Assembly (NCBI GenBank): GCA_934219025.1
Contig: CAKQDG010000003.1
Coordinates: 1-64,000 of the forward strand
Length of the DNA: 64,000 nucleotides
Source: an uncultured Prevotella sp.
GTDB taxonomy: Bacteria > Bacteroidota > Bacteroidia > Bacteroidales > Bacteroidaceae
Direction: 5' to 3'
In this document: one piece after another, positions 23,071 to 33,938 of the stretch
How the letters are laid out: every line of letters starts with the position of its first letter
Numbering within the stretch: the stretch's first letter is position 1
Position numbers and translations under genes: made by a program
The notes under the pieces: generated by a model
Seen by the model: only the letters and a program-made list of their open reading frames with translations
Database searches by the model: none
Told to the model about the DNA's origin: nothing

Positions 23071-23532
23071 TTAATTCCTAATTACTAAAGCGAGATAAGG
23101 TATCGCCAAACCCAACAGCTCCGCATTGCTCCACCGCCCCTTTTCGTCAAGCGGATAAAGCAGGGCATAGATAATAGCGAGCATCACGGGAATACCCGGA
23201 TTGACCGCCAGTCCCCACAATATGCAGAACACCGCAGCAAGACAAGCCGCCCACTTGTGTACCTTGCTGTCCTCGTCTTTATAGTGAGGTGCGGCAGCCA
23301 CGAAGAGCAGTGCCGCAGGAGCGAGGAAGCCGAGGAACTGAAAATCTTCGGGTGCTCGCTCTATCATCCACGGCATCAGAAGAGCTGCCGACAAGCCGAT
23401 GCTAAGGCTGAACTGCCACGCATCGCCCTTGTAAGCATATTCGCTGATTACCTCCTGTCTGCCGTACTTCCTCACCATTGCAAAGAGATAGGATGCAAGG
23501 ATGGCGAAAGATAACATTGCCATTTCTTCCAT
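23071..23532 (-). CDS. Polytopic membrane protein in the lysis cassette
   Basis: 153 residues with about five hydrophobic segments (LSFAILASYLFAMV, LSIGLSAALLMPWM, LAPAALLFVAAAP, AACLAAVFCILWGLAV, IPVMLAIIYALLYPL). Between the tail and holin genes. Function unknown. Confidence 0.55.
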   Translation of the reverse strand: MEEMAMLSFAILASYLFAMVRKYGRQEVISEYAYKGDAWQFSLSIGLSAALLMPWMIERAPEDFQFLGFLAPAALLFVAAAPHYKDEDSKVHKWAACLAAVFCILWGLAVNPGIPVMLAIIYALLYPLDEKGRWSNAELLGLAIPYLALVIRN

Positions 23533-23535
23533 ACC

Positions 23536-24129
23536 CTATACCTCCATCTTTAGTTGTGAGGGGTAGCCTGCCGTAACATCATAGGCGAGTACCTTGTCTA
23601 TGTCCGTCATATCGCTGACTTCCGCCTTGTGGCTTGCCGTAACATTGAAGCACTGCAAAGCGTACATTTCGAGAGCTGACAGAAGCTGAATAGCCTTGTC
23701 GCAGTCCACTTCTATCTTCATCTCCCCGAGCCACAGGGTCGTGATCTTGTTTCCTGCTGCCTTGGCTATGGTCGTCGAGTTCATCAGTCCGACACGTGTT
23801 GCCTTGTCGAGCCAAACAACAGAGCCATTGAGGGAAAAGCCGTTGACCTTATCGCTTGTGTCGTACTCCGATATAGCTTTTAGTTTCTCCCTTTTTGCCT
23901 GTCTGAGGCGGATAGATGCAATCTTGGTTTTGTACTCCTCGTATGCCTTACGTGCATCCTCTTCAGACGTAACGTCGCTTGAATACGAACACTCCACACA
24001 CTCGTAAGACTGCTTGTCTTCGCTTAGCTTAGCGTCAAAACGAAGTATCACAGTTTTGTCGAACTCCTCCTTCTCCTTGTAGTCGTCAACAGGAATGAAC
24101 GTGCTGACGAACGAAATTTTCTTATCCAT
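23536..24129 (-). CDS. DUF4376-domain tail-associated protein
   Basis: 197 residues. The C-terminal half (VNGFSLNGSVVWLDKATRVGLMN, then ITTLWLGEMKIEVDCDKA) matches DUF4376, often found at the C-terminus of phage tail-tip or fibre-assembly proteins. It follows the fibre gene, so a fibre chaperone or tip role is plausible. Confidence 0.65.
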   Translation of the reverse strand: MDKKISFVSTFIPVDDYKEKEEFDKTVILRFDAKLSEDKQSYECVECSYSSDVTSEEDARKAYEEYKTKIASIRLRQAKREKLKAISEYDTSDKVNGFSLNGSVVWLDKATRVGLMNSTTIAKAAGNKITTLWLGEMKIEVDCDKAIQLLSALEMYALQCFNVTASHKAEVSDMTDIDKVLAYDVTAGYPSQLKMEV

Positions 24130-24161
24130 ATTTACTTTCTTTTAAATTGTTTAATCAGCTA

Positions 24162-26291
24162 TTACGCTACCACATTGCTGCTCGCATCCTCGCTGTCCGA
24201 AGAGAGAAGGAGAGATGGAGAGGTGGAGAGACAAGCGAAGAACGGAATTGCCGTGTTGCCGTTGCTCTTGATGAAGTACGACGTCGTCGAACCACCACAA
24301 TACCAAGCGCCGGCGCCGTCGCTCTGGGTTGATGTCCACCAATTCGTCAGGAACGACGATTTACCGCTACCCATATCCGGATATTTCATCACTAAGCCTT
24401 CCATAATCATATCAATGTTGGCAATGAAAATCTTTCGTTGATATAGTGTTGGCAGGTAGCCCTTATATGTTTTGCCGTTGCTTTTCACCTCAAAATTGTA
24501 GCACCAATCACAAGCAGGGGTTTCGATATTCCTTTCATCGCCCTCGGCGATAATAGTCTGCGTAGCAAGTAAACCGTTATAAGCGAATCTTCCCCAGCTT
24601 GCGTAATTCTTATCATTTCCATTAAGAGGAATATTCTTGAACTCAACATTCCGAGTCGCCCACTGCTTAGATGGCGGCACTTTTGCAAAATCACTCATCT
24701 TGTCGATACTTATCAGTATATCTCCGCTATACTTCTGCGATTCCATAGTAGCGATGCGGATGAATACAAGATGGTCGGTACTCTTACCGCCTGCATCCCA
24801 TTCATCGTAAGTATATTGTTTGTCCTCATCGTCAATCAGCCAGATACCGCTCTCATAGGTATGGAACGACAGATTAATGCGGTAGGAACTTGCTGCGGCA
24901 GTCCTCGTAACGGAATATCTATCCATAGCCTCATACATTCCCTCAATCTTGTCAACATTGATTGTATATGACGTCCCGATTTTAAATCTCAATTCCACCC
25001 TGCCGTTGCTGTCGGTAGTATAATCCGTCGTTTCTCCGCCTACGGTAACATGTACTGTAAAGCCTTCCCACGCTGAATATACATCATCGTCGCCAGCTTT
25101 GTTAACCTTAATGGTGAGAGTTTCATAGACTTCTGCCTCGTCAACATATTTTACGTCAATAATTCTACTTCCCACGGCTGCGATATGCTCTATCGGGTCG
25201 GGAGTGGCACATCCCTCGATATACGGCAGAACTACCCTGTAAGTTGCACCCTTCTCAACAGAAAAAGAAGTCTGTCCGTTGCTGTCGGTGGTATATTGGT
25301 GAGGGTTACTGCCGTTGTTGATATACACATTCAAAACGAGTCCCTCAACACTCTTACCCTCCACGTTGGTAGTACAATTCACCGTAACATGCTCGTCGCT
25401 GTCAGTAAGATTAATACTCTGTTCCTCTCCTGTGCGTCGGATTACCGTCAAGACATTGCCGTCAAGTCTTACATCCACCTTCTCCGCTCCTTCGGTTGCG
25501 GTGTTGCAATTAGCCGTTGCTTCCTCCGCCTTTGTCTTGGCAAGAGTGGCTTCACTCGCAGCATCGGTAGCCTTTTGGGTTGCGGCATCACAATCCGCCT
25601 TTGTCTTGGCAAGAGTGGCTTCACGTTGCTTTTCGGCATCAACACGACTTTGCTCAGCAGAAACACGACTTTGCTCGGCTGTAGCTCTCGATGCTTCCGC
25701 TTCCTTTCTATCCGTTTCACTGGACTGACGGGACAACTCATCGGTGTTGCGCTTGGCTTCAGCTTGTGCTCGGAGCTGTTCTGCTTCCGTTCTTGATTGC
25801 TCGGCAGTGGCTCTTGATTGCTCGGCAGAAACACGATTATTCTCCGCTTCAACACGTGAGGATTCCGCCTTTACTCTTGCATCCTCTACTGGAACGATAG
25901 CCTCGCACGCTTCTGTAGCTTTCTTCGCTTTGGCGGTAGCGTCATTTGCGTTGGCAACGGCAGTGTTTACCGTGTCTGTAGCTGCAACGGCTTTAGATGT
26001 AGCGGAATTAGCCTTTTCCGTAGCGGCATCAGCCCTCTCGGCAGCGGTGTTCGCTCTTGCTGTAGCTTCCGAAGCATTAGCCGCACCGCTGTAAGCCGCC
26101 TGTCCGTCTACGAGCACTCCCCACCATTCATCTTCACCATTCGGCTCATGGTTAAGGTTGCCCTCCTGCTTGCTCCAGTAGGTAGTGTTCTTGTAAGTTA
26201 CTACGTGCATCCTGCCGTAGGTAGCTTCGGGGGAATATGCGCCCTTGGGAGCAAATCCCACACGTCCCAAATTGATTGTTTTCTTTTCCAT
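24162..26291 (-). CDS. Tail fibre / receptor-binding protein with C-type-lectin-like end
   Basis: 709 residues. An N-terminal virion-anchoring region (GRVGFAPKGAYS) is followed by a long Ala/Glu/Arg coiled coil (about 75-270) of AEQSRVSAEQ-type units, two carboxypeptidase-regulatory or Ig-like beta domains (about 290-450), and a C-terminal domain ending TNWWTSTQSDGAGAWYC with KSNGN. That end resembles the lectin-like display fold used by variable phage receptor binders. The last 25 residues are Ser-rich low complexity. Confidence 0.7.
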   Translation of the reverse strand: MEKKTINLGRVGFAPKGAYSPEATYGRMHVVTYKNTTYWSKQEGNLNHEPNGEDEWWGVLVDGQAAYSGAANASEATARANTAAERADAATEKANSATSKAVAATDTVNTAVANANDATAKAKKATEACEAIVPVEDARVKAESSRVEAENNRVSAEQSRATAEQSRTEAEQLRAQAEAKRNTDELSRQSSETDRKEAEASRATAEQSRVSAEQSRVDAEKQREATLAKTKADCDAATQKATDAASEATLAKTKAEEATANCNTATEGAEKVDVRLDGNVLTVIRRTGEEQSINLTDSDEHVTVNCTTNVEGKSVEGLVLNVYINNGSNPHQYTTDSNGQTSFSVEKGATYRVVLPYIEGCATPDPIEHIAAVGSRIIDVKYVDEAEVYETLTIKVNKAGDDDVYSAWEGFTVHVTVGGETTDYTTDSNGRVELRFKIGTSYTINVDKIEGMYEAMDRYSVTRTAAASSYRINLSFHTYESGIWLIDDEDKQYTYDEWDAGGKSTDHLVFIRIATMESQKYSGDILISIDKMSDFAKVPPSKQWATRNVEFKNIPLNGNDKNYASWGRFAYNGLLATQTIIAEGDERNIETPACDWCYNFEVKSNGKTYKGYLPTLYQRKIFIANIDMIMEGLVMKYPDMGSGKSSFLTNWWTSTQSDGAGAWYCGGSTTSYFIKSNGNTAIPFFACLSTSPSLLLSSDSEDASSNVVA

Positions 26292-26309
26292 ATACGTATA
26301 TAAGTTTAA

Positions 26310-27113
26310 TTAAACATTCACTATAAGCTCTCCGTCATTGGAGAGAGAGAAGCGGTTCTCATCGCCACCCTGTATGCTCACTTGCAGCGTCATGTCGCTG
26401 TCGTCAATATCAAAGGTAGGATAATCCACCGTTCCCTTGCTGTAATATTCCGTGCGCACATATTCGTCTGTGGCTTCGTCCCACTTCATCCAATAGCCAT
26501 CCTCGCCTATGATATTAGGGTGGTCGGCTTGGTTCTTTGCTCGCTCGGTCTGACGCTTACATTCTTCGTTCTGTTCCTCCCTTGCAAGTTCGGCAGTCTG
26601 TCGTTTCTCTTCTGCCGAAACACGCTGTTTCTCCGCTTCGGAAACGGAGTCTACAAAGTCGGATGCAGGCTTCCTTAACCACGCATAATAGTCTTCGAGC
26701 GTTCCCGTGTTGCCGTCGAGCAGCCAAAGGTCATAGGCACTCATGCCGGGCAAGCCGACGAGTACGTTGCTCTGCAAGCTCACCATGAAGTCCTCGAAAT
26801 CCGTGTCGTCGTCGCTCTCCTCGCAGGAATGGGCGACGAGCGTAAAGGCTTGGTCGGCACAGATAGTCTTTTCGGGTGAGCCTGCTGTTGCATCGTTGAG
26901 CACTAAAGCTCTTGCGCCTGTGCTTTTCTGCATGGATGCGGAATATACAAAGCTAATCACGCAGCCCGAAACGCTGAAATTAGTTATCTCTTGCTTTTGG
27001 TAAGCGGAACGGACGTATAGCTTCAGCGTTCTGCCTTCAAGCGAAACCGCCTCGCCGTTTGTCTTTACTTCCCACGACACCTGAATGTCGTTGCCGATTC
27101 TGATTTTTCGCAT
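26310..27113 (-). CDS. Baseplate/fibre-connecting protein
   Basis: 267 residues. The N-terminal 100 residues resemble the BppU-type beta domain (IQVSWEVKTNGEAV, EGRTLKLYV). A coiled coil (SEAEKQRVSAEEKRQTAELARE) and a C-terminal beta segment follow. It lies between the tail hub and the fibre, in the usual place for an adaptor. Confidence 0.6.
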   Translation of the reverse strand: MRKIRIGNDIQVSWEVKTNGEAVSLEGRTLKLYVRSAYQKQEITNFSVSGCVISFVYSASMQKSTGARALVLNDATAGSPEKTICADQAFTLVAHSCEESDDDTDFEDFMVSLQSNVLVGLPGMSAYDLWLLDGNTGTLEDYYAWLRKPASDFVDSVSEAEKQRVSAEEKRQTAELAREEQNEECKRQTERAKNQADHPNIIGEDGYWMKWDEATDEYVRTEYYSKGTVDYPTFDIDDSDMTLQVSIQGGDENRFSLSNDGELIVNV

Positions 27114-27167
27114 ATTGATAGAGTTTTGATTGTTATTTAATTTTTGACGGGAGGTCTGGGAGGTCTG

Positions 27168-30100
27168 CTATTCCACGAAAACCTCGAAACGTTCCCTTAC
27201 TCCGCCATCGAAGCTGTAGAAGTATATTGCCAACTGGTTAAACGAAGAGTTTTTCTTCTTGCCCCAATGCAGGGCTTCGCCGCTCATGATGTATTCTCCG
27301 CTGTTGATCAACTGGAGAGTGCCGCTCTGGCATATAGGCTTCTCCGAAAACCATTTGTCGTTAGCCTGTTCGGCAAGTGCAGGGGTGGTAATGCCGTTTG
27401 CTGTGTCTGCGATGTATGCGGCACTGACCTTGGCGGCACGATAGTAGTATAGGGTCTTCCCCTTGTTGAGCGCACTTGTCGGCTCATATCCTTCACCTGT
27501 AGTAGACGACGGGAACAGACGGCTCTTGAAAGCTGTGTCGATAATGTAGTTGCCGTCGCTGTCGATGTGATATACGCTGTCGTCGTATAATGTCGTTCCC
27601 GACACGGAAGAAAACCTGGACTGATTGTTGAAGAATGTGCCGAGACGTTCCGCTCCGTATTCCGTGAGAACGGAATTGGTAAGGTCTTTGTTCTCCAGTC
27701 CGTTCGGTCCGAGATTGTAGAGCAGGTTGTCGTCGTTGTCGTAATACGAGAGTACCATCATTCCGCTGTTGGGGTCTACTCCAAACTGGATGTTGCAGTG
27801 TCCGTCGCCGTTGAAAACTTTCATAAGTCCGTCTTCGGCTTTGATAAAGCCCTCACCTCGATTTTTCGTGGCAAGTATTCCTGCGGTCAACTGTCCGTCG
27901 GCATCCACAGTAGTAGTAACCTCTCCCTTGTTATTCCTCACCTCAAAGTTGTCAGCCGTAACGGTTATCTTTCTGTTCCTTATGTTAATCCCCGTAGCAA
28001 GCAGCTCATCAACGCTCACGCCATCCTCGGTGTAGTCGGTCATGCGTCCGCCCTGTTCCAACTTCACACCGCCTATCCATACTTCACTATTAGCGGCAAG
28101 GCGACAAGGGAGGATGTTGCGGACAACACCCTGCTCACGTGTCGAGAAACCGCTCTTTTGCGATGAAGGAGTGAACATCGGCTTGGCGATGTAGAAGTAA
28201 CTGCCGTAGGTACGGAAGTAGATGCGAGCCGAAGACAAAGCGGAGCTTGCCTTAAAGGTGATAGAGTGCTCCGTATAGGCAGAAGCGGATGCGGCAACCT
28301 CAACATAATTGACACCGCTATCGGACTTGACAGACTGATCCACTCCGTCCACACATACCGTCATTCCACTATTGTCTATCGTGTCGAGGGATATTCCCGA
28401 CAGATAAATGCGCATGACAGAAGGGTTTTTCGCCTTGAAGGTGATAGTCCACCAACTTGCCGTGATATATGCACCCACGGCTTGCGAAATCTCGCAGTAG
28501 CTTGCGCCCGAAGCCTTGACGATATATTGTCCGCCCCATCCGTCAACGGCAGAGGCAATATGTCGGGTAGTTCCCGTAATATCCCAGTTTGCCGTATAGC
28601 TCGATGCAGCGTTGAAGCCGGCATTATAGAAGTAGTTACCGAAGAGCTGATAGATGCAATAGGCTATACGGATGCGTTGCCAGTCAGATGTAAGGGTATG
28701 AGGAAGGTAGCCATCGGGCTGCGTCCCCACCTGTCCGAAGTTATCCGCCACACGCTCGCAGGCTTCTGGATAGAGGAAGCTCTTTATCGTTCCGCTGCCC
28801 TTCGCCCAGAACGAGAGGGTATAGACCTCGCCACTGTCGGGAGCGAAGATATCGTTCATATAGAGCACGTCCACCTCGCCAGAAGAAGTATTCCTGTAGT
28901 GCAAGGCTTGCAGCTTGCGGAACCCGGTATCAAGCGCACCCTCCTGAATATCGCTGCCCGTCGCCCTCGTCCACTTCTCATCAGACAAGACAGGCAGGAA
29001 GTTGCCGCTATTGGCAGGGTCGCTCTCATTCAAAGACCACGGAGAGCAGACGTTACCCTCTTCGAGCTGTGCCCAGTTGAGGGTAATCAGTCCGTTCTCC
29101 TGCGGCTTTGTATTGTCGTAATTGCCCGTATTGTGGAGTGGATAAGCCATAAAGTAATATTCCCCGGTAGAGGGAACGGTAAAGCTGTCGTTGCCCTCCA
29201 ATGTTGCCGTAATGTCTGTAGTGCTGTCGATGTCGATATTCTTGACGAACGTCCATGCCAAATTGAAGATAAACGCTCTCAACACACCGCCACCGTTCTT
29301 CAGCGCAGCGTCTATATGTCCGTTCACTGACAGAGAGTAATACTTCCCTGCTTCAAGCGTAAACTTCCGTTGTCCTATTCCATAGATGCGAGAGGTATTG
29401 AAGAAGTACGAACGTGGAATAAGGTTGCGCCCACGGACAGACTGCTGGTCTACCTTCAGAGAGATGCCCTCGGCAGTCTGCTCAATGGTGGATATGCTTT
29501 CAGTCAATTCATTGTATTTACCTTCAACATCCGTAGCGTCAGCCTTTTTGGTTGAAAGCTCCTCAACACTCGACTTGATACTGTCCGTCAGTACTTCCAA
29601 TTTCGCTACCGAAGCAGCAAAAGACACAGAGAAGTACAGATAAACCCAAAACCAATCGGAGAACGTCCCTTCATCGTCATATACCCGAGCCTTGACGCTG
29701 ACATGACCGCTTGAACATGGAACAACCCTTTCTTCTATTGTTTGGTTGTTTATCGACTTAATCTTAATCGAACCCGAAGTGAAATCACTTTGACTTACCT
29801 CACCGATGCAATTGTAAGCCTGCAAGGATGATTTGTCAAGCTGAATATTGACAGCAGCAGTACCCTTATATCCTCTTATCACAGCAAAGTTGTTCGTTCC
29901 GTCAGAGATAGTAACCTTTCCGTCTTTGTCTGTTTCAAAGGCAAGGGATGCTGGCGACATGGTATAAGACCAGCCTCCTTCACCTGCTATTCCCTGTTCG
30001 CCTTTTTCTCCTTGTTTTCCGTCTTCTCCCTTGCTTACCTGCTTCTGCCATACAGATGTATTCTCGTCCGTAGGTTCGAGTTCCGTTCCGTCAGCAGCAA

Positions 30101-33100
30101 TACACAGCCACAGACTGCCGTTATGGGTAACACGGTCGTAATATTCATACTTCGTTCCGTTCTGCCATTCCCCCTTGTCGCATGGCACACGTACAGGGGT
30201 GCTGTTGTCAGAAGACTTGACATAGAACGTTCCTATAAACTTATTCCCCTTAGGCGAAATCTGTGTCTTGACACAATCTGCCAACGAGAATGTCTTGATA
30301 CCTCCATACTGGATAATGGCAGGAGCGAGGTCGCCCACGGTCTGAATCTCGATAGCGTTCTGTCGTTCCTCATCCGACACATTACCCAAACAGCACACGG
30401 CATCGCCAACCTGAGGAACATCGCTGCTCTTCTCGTAGTAAGTACCCGGCATAGTGTTGCTGAGTGTAATCCACCCGAATTTCTGTCCGTCATAGAGGAT
30501 GTTTCCGTCAGCATCCGTAATCTGCTCGTTCTCCGAAGACACGGCTGTAACCTTGCGCCAGTATCTTCTGTTGGAAACATTCTCATACACACCCTCCTTA
30601 ATGCCGAACGACTGAGAGAAGGCAAGGTCGCCCACCTTCCACATATTCTCCGTTGCCGTAGTTCCGTTGTCGGCAAGAAAGTAACACTTGTAGCCTGTGG
30701 TAACAGAACTGCCGTCCAAAGCCGTTGTTACCTTCACCTCCTCAACGTGCATCAGCGTACTGCCCGCAGGCGAGAAGATGAAGTTTCCGCCCACATACGA
30801 CAGCTTTCTTATCTCCAGCTCATGGAATACCGCCTTCCCCCACACCTCGAGGTCAGTAAGCGAGAGCTTAAACTTTCCGTCCTCGCGTCGCTTCATGCCA
30901 TAGCCCGACTGAGCGGCATAGTCGTAGTCGGAGGAAGCCATATCCCTGAATACCACATCTCCATCCCCGGAAATGTAATACCCCTTGCCTTGGATAATCC
31001 TAAGGAAAGCATCGCCAAGCTCCGAAATGGAATAGTTTGTGCCGAGGGCTATGCCTTTGAGAAAGGTGATTACACCATTAGCATTGTCATTCGTCTGCTT
31101 TGATAAGTATAACTTATCTGTAATATTTGCATTAAAGGAGTTTCCGTTTCCTGACAGTAAAGATGACAAACTGCGTACTGTTTCACCCTTAACAGAGTTT
31201 ACTATTTGTTTTATATCCGACTCTGTAACTTCAAGAGAATTGGTTAAATCCACCTCGATAGATGCTAAAGTGCTGTTTTCAACCTTTACAGAGTAGTTGC
31301 TCACAAATACCTCTTTGGGTTCTGTATTGCCGTTATATTTTATCGCAAGTTTTGTATTTTCGTTAAGCTTATTTGCGAAATCCGGGTTTTCGGCAAGATA
31401 TACACGAGAGAATTTTATTGAATAATTAAACTGATCTTCATTATTCTCGCTCATGTATTTTACGAGGGCATCGTCAAGCCTTTTTTCTGCCGCATAGACA
31501 AGCGAAGGTGGCATTTGTATTCCTGTGATAACAAATTTATCGCCTTTCTTTGGTTTAAATCCTGCTGCTGCATTTGGCATAACTATACCGAGCGTGGATG
31601 TTTCTTTCTGAACGGCTATCCAAATTTCTTTCTCTTGCGTGTTTTGGTTCTTGTTGTCAGAAATAGAAGCGTCGTCATTTGAAAAGATGTAATCCCCTTG
31701 AAACCCGCTTTCTGTGTCAAGTTTACCTGTTGCTACAAGATTGCCATTTCCATCCGTATTTACGATGTTGTAGCAATTGTTGTTGCCGCTATCCCAATGT
31801 GACTCTATTGGGAATACACACGCCGGACAACCCTGGCAGTCAATCATGTTTATCTTTGCGCTTTCGCTCGCCAATGCTTGTTTAAACAGATTAAAGCCAA
31901 ATTCCCCATCAAAAACATGAAGTTTTATATAGAAATATTGATGCAAGAATGTTTCCCCATCGCTTCCTTTTACATCTGAATCGTTACTGTCAAATGCCAC
32001 GTCTGCAATTTCCCCGAATAGCTCACCTTTAGAGTTTTTTACTCCATTTATCGTTGGTTTTATATCATCGTATGACACTGAACCTTGATGTGGCAAACCT
32101 TGTTTGTATAAGTTTTTGAACACATAATAATCCTCTGTGTCGGGGATTTTATACGTGTTATTTTTGGCATAGTAAAATCTTTCTGCACCATTAGATGAAC
32201 GGTACACTGACGGCATAAGATTTGAAACTGGATCTACCCAATTGCGACCTGTAATGTATAGGCGGCCAGTTTGTGAAGTTTTTTCATCCCGACTGAACAC
32301 CCATCCTTTTGTGGTAAACTCATATTTTGCTTCCATACAAGGTATTGCGGATAAGTCCGAAACTTCTATTCCACTTTCGTTAAGTCCTACTTCTTTGCTG
32401 TCAGTAATAATTGAATACTGATTTTTCGGCTTAATACCAAGATAAAACTTGTTGTTTGGTGTAGCTATACATTTTATTGTATCATTATTATCTTTTGTAA
32501 TCTCAGGGTTCGCTAATTCCACCCTACAATAAATAACGACAGCACAGGTATCACTTGTTAAAAAAACATGTTTTTTATCAGACGATTCTGAGTAATCTGT
32601 AAATCCAGGGGGTATAGTTCCCCATGCTGAAGGTTTATATTCCCCTTTAGCTCCACCACTATAATATTCGTATGCCTCTTTTTTTGTTTTCCCCTCACCT
32701 ATGTAAAAGCCGTAAAAAATATTAAACTTCAAACCTACTGATGTTTCTTTTTCCTTAACTGAAACCTGAAAGTCTTTAAAATCTAAAAAGCCCTCAACTT
32801 TTAAAGAATTTACATCTGTTATTATGTAAAATGAATATCTATCACTAAGCACTTCTCGGGTTCCGCTTCCATTTGTAATAGTGCCGTGTCCGGCAGATGT
32901 TTTATAATATCCTAATCCTGCCTCAAACTGTAAATTATCCTGCGTCGCAACCTTGTAAGACAATAGAGTGGCAATATAAGGTGTAACACCTATAATGTTT
33001 GTAGAATATTCATCCTGTGTAAATTTTCCAAAAGCCAACTCCTCTTGATATATATTTGAGTTCCATTTGAACACTTTTTCAAGATTAATGTATGAAATGA

Positions 33101-33938
33101 GTTGTTTGTCAAAATTTTTTGTTTCATATATAGCCGTACCATACTCATCGTTGTTTGGGTAATAATAAGGGATATTATCTGATGAGCCATAACCTGTAAT
33201 CATATCTACAAGCTTTGTGCTCGCATTCTCCTTACTGATAGATAACAGTTCGCTATCTCTTCCGTATTCAAGGATGTGTTCCGTTAAATCATATTGTACC
33301 TTTCCTACATGACAAACGTTACCAACCCAATAGTAATCAAGTTCGTATTCTGTATTTATAAGCTGCAGAACATTAGTTAGGTACTGATTTTCAAACGATA
33401 TTTCTTTTACCTCATCTGTTCCGTAACCTTCATCGATAACAAGATAATATCCTTTTTCCGCTTCGGTCTTACCATTTGGATTGTACAACCCGCAATAAGA
33501 CATGGAGCTATTTACACGTGCAACAAACTCGTAAATATCACCACCAAAAGTAAACTTTGTTTGGTTGCTTCTGTATTTATCTATCATTTGTGTTGCCGTG
33601 TCGCTTGTTACAACATCGAAAAACAGTGTATTATCCAACAATTCCCTCCTGGATGTAAACGTGAGTTCGTGTTTGTAAAGATTATTACTATTATCTTTGC
33701 TTGACGATGGTATAGATGTTATATAATATTTATCTCCGTCAAGTTCAACGTATTCCCCGTAAGTCCATTCTTTATCTAAAGGTGTAGGAAAATAGAGAGT
33801 TGCGGTTATAGTCGGAGCACCACCCATACGCTTTCTTTCGTTGGTGTATGTTCCTATAACGGCAACGTTATCGTCTGATGGAAAGTTCTCAACTTTACCA
33901 TTTACGACTCTCTTTATGTATAGTGCTTCTACTTTCAT
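27168..33938 (-). CDS. Giant tail hub / tail tip protein
   Basis: 2256 residues. N-terminal tail-tip domain (about 1-300) with TATLYFPTPLDKEWTYGEYVE, then a large beta region (300-1000). A collagen-like stretch is GEDGKQGEKGEQGIAGEGG. Carbohydrate-binding-module-like beta sandwiches (about 1500-2000; WSLNESDPANSG, SSARIYFRTYGS) and a C-terminal fibre-like end follow. Probably the central tip protein carrying receptor or polysaccharide-binding domains. Confidence 0.65.
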   Translation of the reverse strand: MKVEALYIKRVVNGKVENFPSDDNVAVIGTYTNERKRMGGAPTITATLYFPTPLDKEWTYGEYVELDGDKYYITSIPSSSKDNSNNLYKHELTFTSRRELLDNTLFFDVVTSDTATQMIDKYRSNQTKFTFGGDIYEFVARVNSSMSYCGLYNPNGKTEAEKGYYLVIDEGYGTDEVKEISFENQYLTNVLQLINTEYELDYYWVGNVCHVGKVQYDLTEHILEYGRDSELLSISKENASTKLVDMITGYGSSDNIPYYYPNNDEYGTAIYETKNFDKQLISYINLEKVFKWNSNIYQEELAFGKFTQDEYSTNIIGVTPYIATLLSYKVATQDNLQFEAGLGYYKTSAGHGTITNGSGTREVLSDRYSFYIITDVNSLKVEGFLDFKDFQVSVKEKETSVGLKFNIFYGFYIGEGKTKKEAYEYYSGGAKGEYKPSAWGTIPPGFTDYSESSDKKHVFLTSDTCAVVIYCRVELANPEITKDNNDTIKCIATPNNKFYLGIKPKNQYSIITDSKEVGLNESGIEVSDLSAIPCMEAKYEFTTKGWVFSRDEKTSQTGRLYITGRNWVDPVSNLMPSVYRSSNGAERFYYAKNNTYKIPDTEDYYVFKNLYKQGLPHQGSVSYDDIKPTINGVKNSKGELFGEIADVAFDSNDSDVKGSDGETFLHQYFYIKLHVFDGEFGFNLFKQALASESAKINMIDCQGCPACVFPIESHWDSGNNNCYNIVNTDGNGNLVATGKLDTESGFQGDYIFSNDDASISDNKNQNTQEKEIWIAVQKETSTLGIVMPNAAAGFKPKKGDKFVITGIQMPPSLVYAAEKRLDDALVKYMSENNEDQFNYSIKFSRVYLAENPDFANKLNENTKLAIKYNGNTEPKEVFVSNYSVKVENSTLASIEVDLTNSLEVTESDIKQIVNSVKGETVRSLSSLLSGNGNSFNANITDKLYLSKQTNDNANGVITFLKGIALGTNYSISELGDAFLRIIQGKGYYISGDGDVVFRDMASSDYDYAAQSGYGMKRREDGKFKLSLTDLEVWGKAVFHELEIRKLSYVGGNFIFSPAGSTLMHVEEVKVTTALDGSSVTTGYKCYFLADNGTTATENMWKVGDLAFSQSFGIKEGVYENVSNRRYWRKVTAVSSENEQITDADGNILYDGQKFGWITLSNTMPGTYYEKSSDVPQVGDAVCCLGNVSDEERQNAIEIQTVGDLAPAIIQYGGIKTFSLADCVKTQISPKGNKFIGTFYVKSSDNSTPVRVPCDKGEWQNGTKYEYYDRVTHNGSLWLCIAADGTELEPTDENTSVWQKQVSKGEDGKQGEKGEQGIAGEGGWSYTMSPASLAFETDKDGKVTISDGTNNFAVIRGYKGTAAVNIQLDKSSLQAYNCIGEVSQSDFTSGSIKIKSINNQTIEERVVPCSSGHVSVKARVYDDEGTFSDWFWVYLYFSVSFAASVAKLEVLTDSIKSSVEELSTKKADATDVEGKYNELTESISTIEQTAEGISLKVDQQSVRGRNLIPRSYFFNTSRIYGIGQRKFTLEAGKYYSLSVNGHIDAALKNGGGVLRAFIFNLAWTFVKNIDIDSTTDITATLEGNDSFTVPSTGEYYFMAYPLHNTGNYDNTKPQENGLITLNWAQLEEGNVCSPWSLNESDPANSGNFLPVLSDEKWTRATGSDIQEGALDTGFRKLQALHYRNTSSGEVDVLYMNDIFAPDSGEVYTLSFWAKGSGTIKSFLYPEACERVADNFGQVGTQPDGYLPHTLTSDWQRIRIAYCIYQLFGNYFYNAGFNAASSYTANWDITGTTRHIASAVDGWGGQYIVKASGASYCEISQAVGAYITASWWTITFKAKNPSVMRIYLSGISLDTIDNSGMTVCVDGVDQSVKSDSGVNYVEVAASASAYTEHSITFKASSALSSARIYFRTYGSYFYIAKPMFTPSSQKSGFSTREQGVVRNILPCRLAANSEVWIGGVKLEQGGRMTDYTEDGVSVDELLATGINIRNRKITVTADNFEVRNNKGEVTTTVDADGQLTAGILATKNRGEGFIKAEDGLMKVFNGDGHCNIQFGVDPNSGMMVLSYYDNDDNLLYNLGPNGLENKDLTNSVLTEYGAERLGTFFNNQSRFSSVSGTTLYDDSVYHIDSDGNYIIDTAFKSRLFPSSTTGEGYEPTSALNKGKTLYYYRAAKVSAAYIADTANGITTPALAEQANDKWFSEKPICQSGTLQLINSGEYIMSGEALHWGKKKNSSFNQLAIYFYSFDGGVRERFEVFVE

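Noticed and set aside
25469..25900. Open frames opposite the fibre coiled coil
   Set aside because: They mirror the repetitive Ala/Glu/Arg codons of the fibre gene and lack start signals or neighbours.
24162..26291. A diversity-generating retroelement
   Set aside because: The fibre tip looks suitable, but no reverse transcriptase or template repeat is visible in the window.
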